DNA of 64,000 nucleotides from Veillonellaceae bacterium (lineage in GTDB: Bacteria; Bacillota; Negativicutes; Veillonellales; Dialisteraceae), in the NCBI GenBank assembly GCA_025992895.1, contig DAJPGA010000001.1:693001-757000 (forward strand), written 5' to 3'. Under the pieces are notes generated by a model that was not told where the DNA came from, did not search any database, and saw nothing but the letters and a program-made list of their open reading frames with translations. Shown here in pieces: positions 17,114-26,801 of this stretch. The position numbers and the translations under genes were made by a program. Positions within the stretch are counted from its first letter, which is position 1. Each line of letters opens with the position of its first letter.

Positions 17114-17893
17114 ATGGAAACGAAATATTATGATATCGGTTTGAACCTGTTCACACGTTCCTTCCCGGACCCGGAGAAGATCATACGGAATGCGGAGGAA
17201 GCCGGGGTGCGCTGCATCCTGACCGGCTCGGAAGCGCGTGAGAATGAGCTGGTGGCAGATTTTGTGAAGCATCATGACGTATGGGGCACGGCGGGCATCC
17301 ATCCGCACAGCGCCGATACGGCGAAGGAAGAAGATGTCGAGCGTGTCAGAGAGCTTGTCATGACGAATCCGAAAATCGTGGCTGTCGGGGAGACGGGCCT
17401 TGATTACGATCATATGTATTCGAAGAAGGAGAACCAGATCCATTTCTTCAAGGAGCTTCTGGATGTGGCAGAGGAAACGGGAAAGCCGCTCTTCCTTCAC
17501 GAAAGGGATGCAGCAGATGATTTCATCGCCTGCTTCAAGGGCCATGAGGATCTCTGCCAGCGTGCGATCGTCCACTGCTATACGGGGGACAAGAAGACGC
17601 TCGAGCGGTTTCTCGATATGGGCTTCTACATCGGCATCACGGGATGGATTTGCGATGAAAGGCGCGGGGAGGCTCTGCAGGACGCTGTTTCCATCCTGCC
17701 GCTGGACCGCGTGATGATCGAGACGGATGCGCCGTACCTGACGCCGAGGGGCTACCACCTTCCAAGGACGAACGTGCCGCAGAATATTACCTACGTGGCA
17801 GAAACGCTTGCCAGGTACATGCAGGTGCGTCTCGATCCGCTCCTCGAAGCAGCCAAAAAGAACACAGAAGACTTCTTCCACATCAAGAGCTGA
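17114..17893 (+). CDS. tatD: TatD-family metal-dependent DNase
   Basis: 259 residues, a TIM-barrel metal hydrolase. The N-terminus is YYDIGLNLFTRSF, with the D-x-G-x-N form seen in E. coli TatD proper rather than the D-x-H-x-H of YcfH/YjjV. Other ligand motifs are intact: GIHPHSA, VGETGLDYDH, HERDA, HCYTG and ETDAPYLTPRG. Family members are 3'-5' DNases active on single-stranded or damaged DNA. It is preceded by AAAAAGGAGG and stands as a single gene before the tetR-ftsH pair. Confidence 0.9.
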   Translation: METKYYDIGLNLFTRSFPDPEKIIRNAEEAGVRCILTGSEARENELVADFVKHHDVWGTAGIHPHSADTAKEEDVERVRELVMTNPKIVAVGETGLDYDHMYSKKENQIHFFKELLDVAEETGKPLFLHERDAADDFIACFKGHEDLCQRAIVHCYTGDKKTLERFLDMGFYIGITGWICDERRGEALQDAVSILPLDRVMIETDAPYLTPRGYHLPRTNVPQNITYVAETLARYMQVRLDPLLEAAKKNTEDFFHIKS

Positions 17894-17923
17894 GGGTCTC
17901 AAAAAAGACTCTCAAGTTTCACA

Positions 17924-17969
17924 TGAGACACTATTGACTCATTTCAATGTGTATGATATGATTGTCTCA
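17924..17969 (+). promoter_or_regulatory. Promoter of tetR-ftsH bracketed by an inverted repeat
   Basis: -35 TTGACT (17934-17939), a 17-base spacer, -10 TATGAT (17957-17962). TGAGACA (17924-17930) and TGTCTCA (17963-17969) form perfect inverted arms on either side. A further GTCTC/GAGAC-like motif lies at 17895-17912. A likely operator for the adjacent TetR protein. Confidence 0.6.
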
Positions 17970-18026
17970 TCTAAGACCGAAGTGTCTTATTTGATACAGC
18001 ATAGTTGCAAATGAGAGAGGTGTTTT

Positions 18027-18587
18027 ATGGAAACGGGGACCAGAGAAAACGAATTGAAGAAGCTGGCTTCCGCGCTCTGTACGAAACCGGGAGGCTCCGC
18101 CAGGGATCTGGCTGCGGCAGCCGGGATCAGCAAAGCGACATTCTACAGGGTGTATTCATCCAAAGACCATTTAGAAGAAATCCTGACGGAAAGGGCTGAA
18201 GAGGTCGTCGAAGGCCTTTTTGCCATTACGGAGAAGGATATCACGAGCCGCGATGCGCTTTCGGAAATGATGCGCTGGTGCTGCGACAACCGCGAGTACC
18301 TGATGTTCCTCTGCCGCTCGGCTCTTCTTGGCGACAGCTGCGTGGACACATGCCGCTGTGCGTATGACGACAGGATGAGAGCATTTTTCCTGAAGGGCCA
18401 GCAGCGCGGAGAATTCCGCGTCGATGTGCCGGCCGCTGTGATGGCGGAAATTTTCGGCGGCGAGATGGCCGCTTTGTTTGAAGCAGAAAGCCGGGGCCGG
18501 ATTGCTTCGGCGATGATGGCGGATTATTGGGAGACAATATTCCTGTCCGGTGTGGAAGGTAAAGGAAAGAAGGAAAGCCATGAATAA
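18027..18587 (+). CDS. TetR/AcrR-family transcriptional regulator
   Basis: 186 residues. An N-terminal helix-turn-helix spans about 10-55 (SARDLAAAAGISKATFYRVY), followed by an all-helical ligand and dimer domain with several cysteines (CRSALLGDSCVDTCRC). The ATG is preceded by GAGAGGTG. It overlaps ftsH by eight bases, so the two are translationally coupled. Autoregulation through the inverted repeat at 17924-17969 would also affect ftsH. Ligand unknown. Confidence 0.85.
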   Translation: METGTRENELKKLASALCTKPGGSARDLAAAAGISKATFYRVYSSKDHLEEILTERAEEVVEGLFAITEKDITSRDALSEMMRWCCDNREYLMFLCRSALLGDSCVDTCRCAYDDRMRAFFLKGQQRGEFRVDVPAAVMAEIFGGEMAALFEAESRGRIASAMMADYWETIFLSGVEGKGKKESHE

Positions 18588-20574
18588 TATGAATGAGGTG
18601 AAATCACCGAAGAAACCAGTCCTGATGTACTACGTCATCATCTTTCTTCTGGTGATTCTGTTCAACTCCGCGGTCATGCCTGCATGGCGTGAACAGCAGG
18701 TGAAGGAAGTCGACTACTCGACATTCATGAACCTGACGGATGAGAAGAAGATCGATAAGGTCGAAGTGGATGAGGACCAGATCCTCTTTACGGAAAAGGG
18801 CGACACGAAGCAGACTTACAAGACAGCTCTCATGAATGACCCGCAGCTCGTCAGCCGTCTGCACGATTCCGGCGTCACATTCACCGGACAGATCGTGGAC
18901 AAGATGAACCCGATCCTTTCCATCCTGCTCAGCTGGGTACTCCCGATCCTGATTTTCTTCTGGATCGGCCAGTACATGAATAAGCGTCTCATGAAGAACA
19001 TGGGAGGCGGACCGGGAGCCATGCAGTTCGGCCTCGGCAAATCCAATGCGAAGATCTTCGTCAAGCCGACAGACGGCATCCGCTTTGCTGATGTAGCCGG
19101 TGAAGATGAAGCGAAGGAAGGATTGAAGGAAGTTGTTGAATACCTCCACAATCCGACCAAGTACAAGGAAATCGGCGCAAAGATGCCGAAGGGCATCCTC
19201 CTCGTCGGACCGCCAGGCACAGGCAAGACCATGCTGGCCAAGGCAGTCGCAGGGGAATCGAACGTACCGTTCTTCTCCATTTCCGGTTCTGAATTCGTAG
19301 AAATGTTCGTCGGCATGGGCGCAGCCAAGGTCAGAGACCTCTTCAAGCAGGCGAAGGAGAAAGCACCATGCATCGTATTCATTGATGAAATCGATGCCAT
19401 CGGCCAGAAGAGAGGCGCGACCTCCATCGGCGGCAATGATGAACGTGAACAGACGCTGAACCAGCTCCTGACCGAGATGGACGGCTTCGAAGAAGACACA
19501 GGCGTCATCATTCTGGCGGCAACAAACCGTCCGGAATCTCTCGATCCCGCACTGACCCGTCCGGGCCGTTTCGACCGTCAGGTGCCGGTCGTTCTCCCAG
19601 ACCTTCAGGGCCGTGTGGAAATCCTCAAGGTCCATGCAGCAAAGATCAAGACAGCTCCGAATATTGATTACAACAAAGTAGCACGCATGGCTTCCGGTGC
19701 CTCCGGCGCTGAGCTTGCGAACATCGTGAACGAAGCAGCCCTCCGTGCTGTCCGCGACCACAGAAAAGTCGCAACGCAGGAAGACATGGAAGAATCCATC
19801 GAAGTCGTCATTGCAGGCTACCAGAAGAAGCATGCGATCCTGACAGACAAGGAAAAATGCGTCGTTTCCTACCATGAAATCGGCCACGCTCTCGTGGCTG
19901 CCATGCAGACACATTCCGCTCCTGTCCAGAAGATCACGATCATTCCTCGTACGAGCGGCGCTCTCGGCTACACGATGCAGGTCGAAGAAGGCAACCATTA
20001 CCTCATGAGCAAGGAAGAAATGGAAAACCAGATCGCTACCCTGACCGGCGGCCGCGCAGCTGAAGAAGTCGTATTCCATACATCCACAAGCGGCGCTTCC
20101 AACGATATCGAAAAGGCCACCCGCCTTGCCAGAGCCATGATCACACGCTTCGGTATGAGTGATGAATTCGGCATGGTCGCTATGGAAACCGTCACGAACC
20201 AGTACCTCGGCGGAGACACGACACTCGCATGCTCGCCTGAAACCCAGGCAAGAATCGACAAAGCCGTATCTGCCCTCATTAAGAAGCAGTATGAAAAGGC
20301 TGTCCAGATTCTGGAAAACAACAGAAGAACACTCGACGCTCTTGCGAAATTCCTGTATGAAAAGGAAACCATCACTGGCGAACAGTTCATGGGTATCGTA
20401 GAAGAACAGAGAAAAGCATCTGAAGGAAATGGCAGTGCGCCATCCGCTCCTTCCGCTCCGTCTGCTCCATCTGCTCCGGCAGCCCCGTCCGCTGAAGCTC
20501 CCAAAGAGGATACTCCGGCACCGGGTGCTCCCCAGCCAGTCAAGAACGTGCCGCCCCTTAATTTGGAGAGGTAA
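18580..20574 (+). CDS. ftsH: ATP-dependent zinc metalloprotease FtsH
   Basis: About 664 residues. TM1 near 18-38 and TM2 near 110-130 flank a small extracytoplasmic domain. The AAA module has Walker [14 protein letters not shown] and the second region of homology ([20 protein letters not shown]). The M41 zinc site reads HEIGH rather than the usual HEAGH but keeps HExxH. The C-terminal tail is Ser-Ala-Pro repeats from a nine-base tandem repeat (about 20447-20485). A GTG at 18550 is in frame; AGAAGGAAAG before 18580 supports that ATG. Confidence 0.93.
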   Translation: MNNMNEVKSPKKPVLMYYVIIFLLVILFNSAVMPAWREQQVKEVDYSTFMNLTDEKKIDKVEVDEDQILFTEKGDTKQTYKTALMNDPQLVSRLHDSGVTFTGQIVDKMNPILSILLSWVLPILIFFWIGQYMNKRLMKNMGGGPGAMQFGLGKSNAKIFVKPTDGIRFADVAGEDEAKEGLKEVVEYLHNPTKYKEIGAKMPKGILLVGPPGTGKTMLAKAVAGESNVPFFSISGSEFVEMFVGMGAAKVRDLFKQAKEKAPCIVFIDEIDAIGQKRGATSIGGNDEREQTLNQLLTEMDGFEEDTGVIILAATNRPESLDPALTRPGRFDRQVPVVLPDLQGRVEILKVHAAKIKTAPNIDYNKVARMASGASGAELANIVNEAALRAVRDHRKVATQEDMEESIEVVIAGYQKKHAILTDKEKCVVSYHEIGHALVAAMQTHSAPVQKITIIPRTSGALGYTMQVEEGNHYLMSKEEMENQIATLTGGRAAEEVVFHTSTSGASNDIEKATRLARAMITRFGMSDEFGMVAMETVTNQYLGGDTTLACSPETQARIDKAVSALIKKQYEKAVQILENNRRTLDALAKFLYEKETITGEQFMGIVEEQRKASEGNGSAPSAPSAPSAPSAPAAPSAEAPKEDTPAPGAPQPVKNVPPLNLER

Positions 20575-20602
20575 CGAAGCTGATTAAACGATAAATAGAA
20601 GA

Positions 20603-20645
20603 GGCTGTGGCAAAATGTACAATCATTTTGCCACAGCCCTTTTTT
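20603..20645 (+). terminator. Intrinsic terminator of ftsH
   Basis: A perfect 15-bp stem, GGCTGTGGCAAAATG (20603-20617) and CATTTTGCCACAGCC (20624-20638), six-base loop, then T6. Nearly identical to the gyrB terminator at 61916. Confidence 0.9.
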
Positions 20646-20713
20646 ATTGGATGATTTCATTAGGGGATTGCATAACAAAGATATACATTTGGATTATCTG
20701 AAAACCATGCAAC

Positions 20714-20814
20714 CAAGGCTTTGCCTTGAAGAAATGAACCTCCTCAGACGGCTCCGCCGCCAGCTCCTTTTACGGGGCGAGCTCTGACACCCTTAAACCT
20801 CGCTGCGCTCGAGG
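20714..20814 (-). repeat. Modular hairpin repeat element, copy 1 (minus orientation)
   Basis: Read on the minus strand: CCTCGAGCGCAGCGAGG, a GCTCGCCCCGTAAAAGGAGC stem, a GGCGGCggaGCCGTC stem, GAGGAGGTTCAT, then CAAGGCaaaGCCTTG. The order matches the copy at 45888-45987. Non-coding. Confidence 0.65.
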
Positions 20815-20982
20815 AAGAGCAATCAGTATTTATCTGGATTTTGCCACCTCCTCTTTTTTTCATGGAAATTTTGTAGAATAATTTCTATTTCCTTCTATGG
20901 AAGAAGGGGCTTGTATAGTACAATAAATAAAACTGATGCATTCGCAGCTCCGGGCTGCTGCCTTTTGACTGGAGGCATGACC

Positions 20983-22038
20983 ATGGACTTTAAGAATAAG
21001 AAGACAACGATTGCGCTCATCGTGTGCGCGGTCATTCTGGCGCTGATCGGCTGGCGTGTCTGGGCGAATATACAGGCGAAGAAAGCCGAGGCGAACCGAA
21101 GTGGCAAGGAGAAGGTTGCTGTCGTGACGGCAGCTTATCCTGAGCGGAAGACGATCGTCCCGAAGTTCCGCTTCTCAGGGACGCTTGATCCTGTCTGGCA
21201 GGCGGATGTCGCCGCCAAGGTGGACGGACGCATTGAACAGGTGCTCGTCAATGAAGGCGACGCCGTCAGTGCGGGCGAGGTCCTTGCCATCCTTGACCGG
21301 ACGGATACGGATGCATCGCTCCTCAATGCCAAGGGGCTCTACGCGGATGCAAAGACGGATTATGAAAAAGCGCAGGCAGACCTTGCGCGTTATACGAAGC
21401 TCTATGCGGCAGGCGCTATTTCCAAGGAAAGCCTCGACAACAAGCAGTTTGCCTTAGAGAATGCGAAGGGCAAGCTGGATGCAGCACAGGGAAATCTGAA
21501 TTCCGCAGATTCCCAGGCAGGCGGCACGAGAGTCACGACGCCCCGTCCGGGCATCATCCAGAAACGGTACTACCAGGAAGGCTACTATGCCAAGGTCGGC
21601 ACAGCCCTTTTCCAGATTGCAGATATTTCGACGCTCCTTGCCAAGATCGACGTGCCGGAAGGGTACGTCCAGAGCATTGCTGTCGGAAATCCTGTAGAAA
21701 TCCATATCCCGTCCATGAGCGGAGAGAACAAGACGGTCCAGGGCATCATCACAAGGATCAGCCCGGTGGCGACGCTCCCGGCCCGTACGTTTGAAGCGGA
21801 AGTGTCCGTGGACAATTCAGACGGAAGGCTCCGCGGCGGCGTGTATGCCGATACGACGCTCACGGCGAATCCGAAGGACAATGCGCTGACGATTCCGATG
21901 TCTGCGATCGTCATGAGAGACGACCAGAGGACAGTCTACGTCATTGAAGACGGCCGCGCCGTGAGAAAGGTCATCACGACGGGCTACATTGGAGAGAATC
22001 TTGTCGAAGTGCTGTCGGGTCTTTCAGAGAAGGACTAG
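20983..22038 (+). CDS. RND efflux periplasmic adaptor (membrane fusion protein), amber-truncated
   Basis: About 351 residues. An N-terminal membrane anchor (ALIVCAVILALIGWRVW) is followed by barrel-sandwich/lipoyl (DAVSAGEVLAILDRTDTD), coiled-coil hairpin and beta-barrel domains typical of HlyD/AcrA-like adaptors. It joins the inner-membrane pump to an outer-membrane channel. ATG 20983 lies seven bases after GGAGG. The frame stops at TAG (22036-22038), but the same frame continues for 21 codons to TGA with family-like sequence, so the C-terminus appears cut. The next gene is the pump. Confidence 0.85.
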   Translation: MDFKNKKTTIALIVCAVILALIGWRVWANIQAKKAEANRSGKEKVAVVTAAYPERKTIVPKFRFSGTLDPVWQADVAAKVDGRIEQVLVNEGDAVSAGEVLAILDRTDTDASLLNAKGLYADAKTDYEKAQADLARYTKLYAAGAISKESLDNKQFALENAKGKLDAAQGNLNSADSQAGGTRVTTPRPGIIQKRYYQEGYYAKVGTALFQIADISTLLAKIDVPEGYVQSIAVGNPVEIHIPSMSGENKTVQGIITRISPVATLPARTFEAEVSVDNSDGRLRGGVYADTTLTANPKDNALTIPMSAIVMRDDQRTVYVIEDGRAVRKVITTGYIGENLVEVLSGLSEKD

Positions 22039-22104
22039 GTCATCACGGGGGGACAGAATAAGTTCAAGGAAGGCGGCCAGGTCAAAGTATCAGGCGAAGG
22101 CTGA
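22036..22104 (+). other. In-frame continuation of the adaptor after an amber codon
   Basis: After TAG at 22036 the same frame reads VITGGQNKFKEGGQVKVSGEG then TGA (22102-22104). This is the usual C-terminal strand of RND adaptors. One base change from CAG would explain the TAG; readthrough or a sequencing error are alternatives. Confidence 0.75.
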
Positions 22105-22119
22105 TTTCAGGGGGAGCCT

Positions 22120-25100
22120 ATGATCGAGACATTCATCAACAGGCCCGTATTCACGACCATGTTCATCCTGGTCTTCGTGGTATTCGGGCTGTGGTCGTAC
22201 CCGAAGCTTGGCGTCGACCTCTATCCGGACGTCGATCTCCCGCTCGTCGCCGTCACCGTCACCTATGAAGGCACGGCGCCGGAGGAAATGGAGACGCTCG
22301 TCACCAAACCCATAGAAAACCGCATCAGCCAGGTCTCTGGCATCAAGACGATCACCAGCACCATCCGCGAAGGATACTCCCAGACGGTGCTGGAATTTGA
22401 GATTGGTACGGATCCGAGACAGATGGCGTCCGAAGTGCGCGAAAAAGTGGCCGGCGTGAGGAAACGTCTGCCTGACGACATCGATGAACCGGTCGTTGCG
22501 CGTTTCGATTCGGCATCGAGCCCTGTCGCAACATATTCCTTTTCCTCTGATACAAGGAGCACGGGGGAAATCCGCCGCCTCCTGAATGATTCCGTCGTCG
22601 ACCGCCTGCAGATGGTCGAGGGCGTGGCTGATGTCAATGTCCATGGCGCCTCCGACCGTGCGGTGAAGGTGCATGTCAATTCGGAAAAGCTCAAAGCATA
22701 CGGCATTTCCTTCCAGACAATCTTAACTAAAGTCAATAATGCAAATCTCAATACCCCGGGCGGCAAGATCCGCGACGATCATAATACGATCACCGTCCGC
22801 ACGATGGGCAAACTCAATACGATCGATGATTTCAAGAACATCGTCGTAGCCAATATCAATGGCAAGCCGGTCTACCTGACCGATGTCGCTGATGTCGAAG
22901 ATGCTTGGGAAGACGAGGAAACGTACTCCCGCACGAACGGCGTGCCGTCTGTCCTCATGTCTGTCAGGAAGCAGTCGAGGACGAATACGGTCAATGTCAT
23001 CGACAGTGTCAATGAAGAGCTCTCTTCCATTGAAAAGAGCGATCTGCCTCCGGATATCAAGGTCAATATCATCAATGACCAGTCCCGCTTCATCCGCGAG
23101 AACGTAGGGGATGTATGGAACACGATCATTTTCGGCGGGTTCCTGGCACTTCTCATTACGTACCTCTTCCTGGGAGACCTTCGCGCGACGATCATCGGCG
23201 GCCTCGCCATTCCTGTGTCCGTCATCTCGACCTTCTTCCTGATGCGGACGCTCGATTTCACGATGAACAATATGTCCCTCATGGGTCTTTCGCTCGCTGT
23301 GGGCTTTTTGATCGACGATGCCATCGTTCTTGTTGAAAATATTTTCCGCCATATGGAGCTCGGCAAGCGGCCGAAGATTGCGTCTGCCGATGCGACGAAG
23401 GAACTGATGCTGGCCATTCTTGCCACATCCATGTCCCTTCTGGCGGTATTCGTGCCGATCGGCAGCATGGGTGAGACAATCGGGCAGTACTTCAAGCAGT
23501 TCGGGCTGACAGTTGCCTGCGCTGTCGTCTTCTCGACGATCTGCGCCTATACGCTGACACCGATGCTCTCCGCCTACTGGCTGAAGCTTCCTGATGTAAA
23601 TGCCAAGGGACGTCCCAAAATCGTCAGCACAATCCTTCGCAAGTTCAATTTCGGATTTGAAAGAATCCGTCTTGTCTATAACCGTTTCATGGTGTATGCC
23701 GTCGAGCGCCCGTGGAAGATCGTCCTCATTGCCGTGGCAACGCTTGGTTTCAACCTGCTCCTCATCCCGTTCGTAGGGACTGAGCTGCAGCCTGTCTATG
23801 ATTCGGGCGAATTCCGCGTCAACTTGAAAGCGCCTCCGGGCGTGGGCCTTCTCCAGATGGAGGAATGGTCCAAGCCTCTGGAAGAAACGATTCTGGAAGA
23901 ACCGGAAGTCCGCGTTTCCTCTATGTGGCTGGGCGGCACAAGAACGCCTGTCAATGAAGGCGGCATCAATATCAAGCTGAAGCCGCTCGATGAAAGAGAC
24001 CGTTCCATGACGGAAATCATGGCAGACCTTCGAAAGAAATTCTCGGATATCGGCACGATGCAGGTCGGCGTCGTCACAAACCAGGGCGGCCGCAATGATC
24101 CGCGTCCTGTCCAGATCGGCCTTCGCGGAAGCGACCTGAAGAAACTGACAGGGTATGCGAACGATCTTGCTGAACGCATCCGTCAGGTGCCGGGTGCAAC
24201 GGATGTCGAAGTCGTCGGCATCTCGCCAGAGCCTGAAATCGTCGTCCGCCTGAACCAGCTCAAGGCAAGCCAGCTGGGCCTCGATAATACGGAAGTCGGC
24301 AAAGTCGTGCAGTATGCTTTCCAGGGCAAGAGCACGAGCCATTCCTACACGATCGGAAACGATGATTACGATATCATCCTCCAAATGGGAAAGGACGACA
24401 GAAGGACGCTTTCCGATGTGCAGAACCTTCGCGTCTCTACGACGAACGGCACCTTTGTCCGCCTGGGCGATATTGCTGATGTAACGCTGTCTTCGGGTCC
24501 GACCCGTATCGACCGCGAGGGACGCCAGAGACAGATTGCTGTTTATGCGAATGCTGCCGGCATTTCTTCCGGCGAACTGCTGAGTGAAATCCAGAACAAG
24601 ATCATTCCGGATATGAATATGGAGATCGGCTACAATTACAAGCTGATTGGCGACTCGGACATGATGGGCCGCGTCTTCAAGGAAATTGCAAAAGCCGTCA
24701 TCCTTGCCATCATCCTCATTTACATGGTGCTTGGCGCGGAATTTGAAAGCTTCCGCCAGCCGCTCGTCATCATGATGAGTCTTCCCTTCGCGGTCATCGG
24801 TGCGGTGCTTGCGCTCCTTCTGGCCAATCAGACAGCAAACATGATGTCCCTCATCGGCTTCACGATGCTGCTCGGTCTTGTCACGAAGAACGCCATACTC
24901 CTTGTCGACTATGCCAACCAGGCAAGAGACAGGGGCAAGGACGTGAAGTCTGCCATCCTTGAAGCATGCTCGCTCCGTCTTCGTCCGATCTGCATGACAA
25001 CACTCTCGACCATCCTCGGCATGCTCCCCGTAGCCCTCGGCCTTGGCGCCGGCGCAGAGCTCCGCCAGTCCATGGGCGTCGTCCTGATCGGCGGTCTTAC

Positions 25101-25215
25101 AACCTCGACACTTCTGACACTCGTCGTCGTGCCATTGATTTACCTTTTGACAGAACGTCACACAAGGAGAAATTTGAGTGACGAAAGTACAAATCAAAAA
25201 ACACAAAATAGATGA
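22120..25215 (+). CDS. RND-family multidrug efflux transporter (AcrB-like)
   Basis: 1031 residues, the usual length for hydrophobe/amphiphile RND pumps. Twelve TM segments and two large periplasmic loops are evident. TM4 carries the proton-relay Asp pair in GFLIDDAIVLVENI, and the second half has LGLVTKNAILLVDYANQ. It exports drugs or other hydrophobic compounds by proton exchange together with the adaptor upstream. No TolC-type gene adjoins, so the outer-membrane partner must be elsewhere. The last 20 residues are charged. No clear terminator follows. Confidence 0.93.
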   Translation: MIETFINRPVFTTMFILVFVVFGLWSYPKLGVDLYPDVDLPLVAVTVTYEGTAPEEMETLVTKPIENRISQVSGIKTITSTIREGYSQTVLEFEIGTDPRQMASEVREKVAGVRKRLPDDIDEPVVARFDSASSPVATYSFSSDTRSTGEIRRLLNDSVVDRLQMVEGVADVNVHGASDRAVKVHVNSEKLKAYGISFQTILTKVNNANLNTPGGKIRDDHNTITVRTMGKLNTIDDFKNIVVANINGKPVYLTDVADVEDAWEDEETYSRTNGVPSVLMSVRKQSRTNTVNVIDSVNEELSSIEKSDLPPDIKVNIINDQSRFIRENVGDVWNTIIFGGFLALLITYLFLGDLRATIIGGLAIPVSVISTFFLMRTLDFTMNNMSLMGLSLAVGFLIDDAIVLVENIFRHMELGKRPKIASADATKELMLAILATSMSLLAVFVPIGSMGETIGQYFKQFGLTVACAVVFSTICAYTLTPMLSAYWLKLPDVNAKGRPKIVSTILRKFNFGFERIRLVYNRFMVYAVERPWKIVLIAVATLGFNLLLIPFVGTELQPVYDSGEFRVNLKAPPGVGLLQMEEWSKPLEETILEEPEVRVSSMWLGGTRTPVNEGGINIKLKPLDERDRSMTEIMADLRKKFSDIGTMQVGVVTNQGGRNDPRPVQIGLRGSDLKKLTGYANDLAERIRQVPGATDVEVVGISPEPEIVVRLNQLKASQLGLDNTEVGKVVQYAFQGKSTSHSYTIGNDDYDIILQMGKDDRRTLSDVQNLRVSTTNGTFVRLGDIADVTLSSGPTRIDREGRQRQIAVYANAAGISSGELLSEIQNKIIPDMNMEIGYNYKLIGDSDMMGRVFKEIAKAVILAIILIYMVLGAEFESFRQPLVIMMSLPFAVIGAVLALLLANQTANMMSLIGFTMLLGLVTKNAILLVDYANQARDRGKDVKSAILEACSLRLRPICMTTLSTILGMLPVALGLGAGAELRQSMGVVLIGGLTTSTLLTLVVVPLIYLLTERHTRRNLSDESTNQKTQNR

Positions 25216-25358
25216 TTTTTAATAGCAAAAACGCATAAGCGATATAATAAAAATAATAAAATTTTATATAATATAAATGAAACGTATATTATAACCCGTG
25301 GGGTATCTGAATACATACCTATAATACGAGATGTATTAATGTTTGGTGGAGGTTATGA
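25216..25358 (+). promoter_or_regulatory. AT-rich promoter region of the GNAT gene
   Basis: Very AT-rich, with TATAAT at 25320-25325 and a GGTAT/ATACC inverted repeat (about 25302-25319) just upstream of it. The -35 is not convincing. Confidence 0.4.
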
Positions 25359-25850
25359 ATGATGGAAATCATGATAAGAAAAGGGAAAATAGACGATGCC
25401 GCGGATTTAGCGGGCGTTGAGGCTGCATGCTTTCCGCCGGCAGAAGCTGCCACGGCTGAAGAAATCGCTGCACGCCTTTCCGTCTATCCTTCCCATTTCT
25501 TCCTTCTTTATGCGGATGGAATTTTGACCGGCTTCATTGACGGTATGGTGACAAATGAGAAAGACCTCCGGGATGAGATGTATGCCGATGCCTCCCTCCA
25601 TGATGAAGAGGGAGACTGGCAGATGATATTCGGGCTGAATACGCTCCCGTCCTATCGCAGGCTCGGGCTTGCCGGCCGCCTCATCGAAGCCATGAAGGAA
25701 GACGCGGAAAAACAAGGCAGGAAGGGAGTCGTCCTCACCTGCAAAGAGGAGCTCATTCACTATTACGCAAAGTTCGGATTTAAAAATGAGGGGAAATCAA
25801 ACTCCTCCCACGGGAATGTCACCTGGTACCAGATGCGTCTCACCTTTTGA
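25359..25850 (+). CDS. GNAT-family N-acetyltransferase
   Basis: 163 residues with the GNAT fold. The acetyl-CoA pyrophosphate loop is in SYRRLGLAGRLIEAM (Q/R-x-x-G-x-A form) and the C-terminal motif in YYAKFGFKNEG. It transfers an acetyl group to an amine, protein or small molecule; the acceptor is unknown. GGAGG at 25348-25352 supports the ATG at 25359 (or 25362). Transcribed alone. Confidence 0.85.
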   Translation: MMEIMIRKGKIDDAADLAGVEAACFPPAEAATAEEIAARLSVYPSHFFLLYADGILTGFIDGMVTNEKDLRDEMYADASLHDEEGDWQMIFGLNTLPSYRRLGLAGRLIEAMKEDAEKQGRKGVVLTCKEELIHYYAKFGFKNEGKSNSSHGNVTWYQMRLTF

Positions 25851-26131
25851 GAATATAAGAATTGACCGTGTTGACAATAACTCAATTTAGGAAAAATTAA
25901 ATTTGTCAACGATCAAAGGGCAAGATGCAGGATATCGCGTGCAAAAGGATTTCAAATAGTATAAAACCAATCTATACCCCGCTACAAGAAAACGTGAAAC
26001 ATATAATAGATAGCTATGTTTTGGCGGTTTTTATCCGCTGTGAATAAATCGTATATTTTTCTTCCTATAGCGCGTTCGATGTTTTATAATATATACAGAA
26101 TACTTATATACCAATCATGCAGGAGGTACGC

Positions 26132-26614
26132 ATGAAATTTCGTTGTGTATGGAGCATCGTGCTAATACTTGGCCTGGCAGCAGCCGGGACGCAGGCAGAA
26201 GCGGCGGGGGACAGGGCAGTGATTGCTCATTCCGCTTACGATCTGGAAGAAAAAGGAAATCAGGAATTCAGCACTCGTTCACTCTTCACAGAAGACGGGA
26301 CGGGAAAGCAGGAGACTACGTTTTTCTTTAATGACGGTTTCGGCCGTCTGACGGAATTTCATGAGTACACAGAAGGCGCGAGGATGTTTCTGATCATCCG
26401 GCAGAACATGAACGTCGTCTGGCAGGGAAGCTGCCGCGTCACGAATCACCGGTTCTCCGTCTACAGAAGAGAATCGAATGGACGTGTTTATTTTCAGATT
26501 CGCATGGGTGAACATGAGTATTCCGCTGAAATCGGCCGCGATGACCGGTGGACCGTTACGGAAGGCGGTCTTCCCGTTGCCTCGGATCCCATAGAATTAT
26601 CTTGGAATGCCTGA
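26132..26614 (+). CDS. Secreted protein of unknown function
   Basis: 160 residues. A clear signal peptide (CVWSIVLILGLAAAGTQAEA) with a probable cleavage after AEA. The mature part is mostly predicted beta strand, with alternating aromatic and charged residues (RMFLIIRQNMNVVWQGS). No cysteine in the mature part and no recognised domain. AGGAGGT at 26120-26126 fixes the start at 26132. The 280 bases upstream are AT-rich and without genes. Confidence 0.65.
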   Translation: MKFRCVWSIVLILGLAAAGTQAEAAGDRAVIAHSAYDLEEKGNQEFSTRSLFTEDGTGKQETTFFFNDGFGRLTEFHEYTEGARMFLIIRQNMNVVWQGSCRVTNHRFSVYRRESNGRVYFQIRMGEHEYSAEIGRDDRWTVTEGGLPVASDPIELSWNA

Positions 26615-26689
26615 CAAAAAGCCGGGCCCGGTGACAGGGGACTTCATGACAATCGTGAAATCCGCCTTTTCTAATTCGGGGGATCGTAG

Positions 26690-26708
26690 TATAATAATTG
26701 CAATTGTT
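26690..26708 (+). promoter_or_regulatory. Probable MarR promoter and operator
   Basis: -10 TATAAT (26690-26695) overlaps a 16-base near-perfect palindrome, AATAATTGCAATTGTT (26693-26708; 14 of 16 positions symmetric). Its position suggests autorepression. Confidence 0.5.
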
Positions 26709-26801
26709 TTTTAAGAATGAGTTGCATGACTATGAACCAGGACGCATGACCGGATACCTATCCTTATGGAGCGTTAATCAATAATCGACAGGGTGAGAGC
26801 T

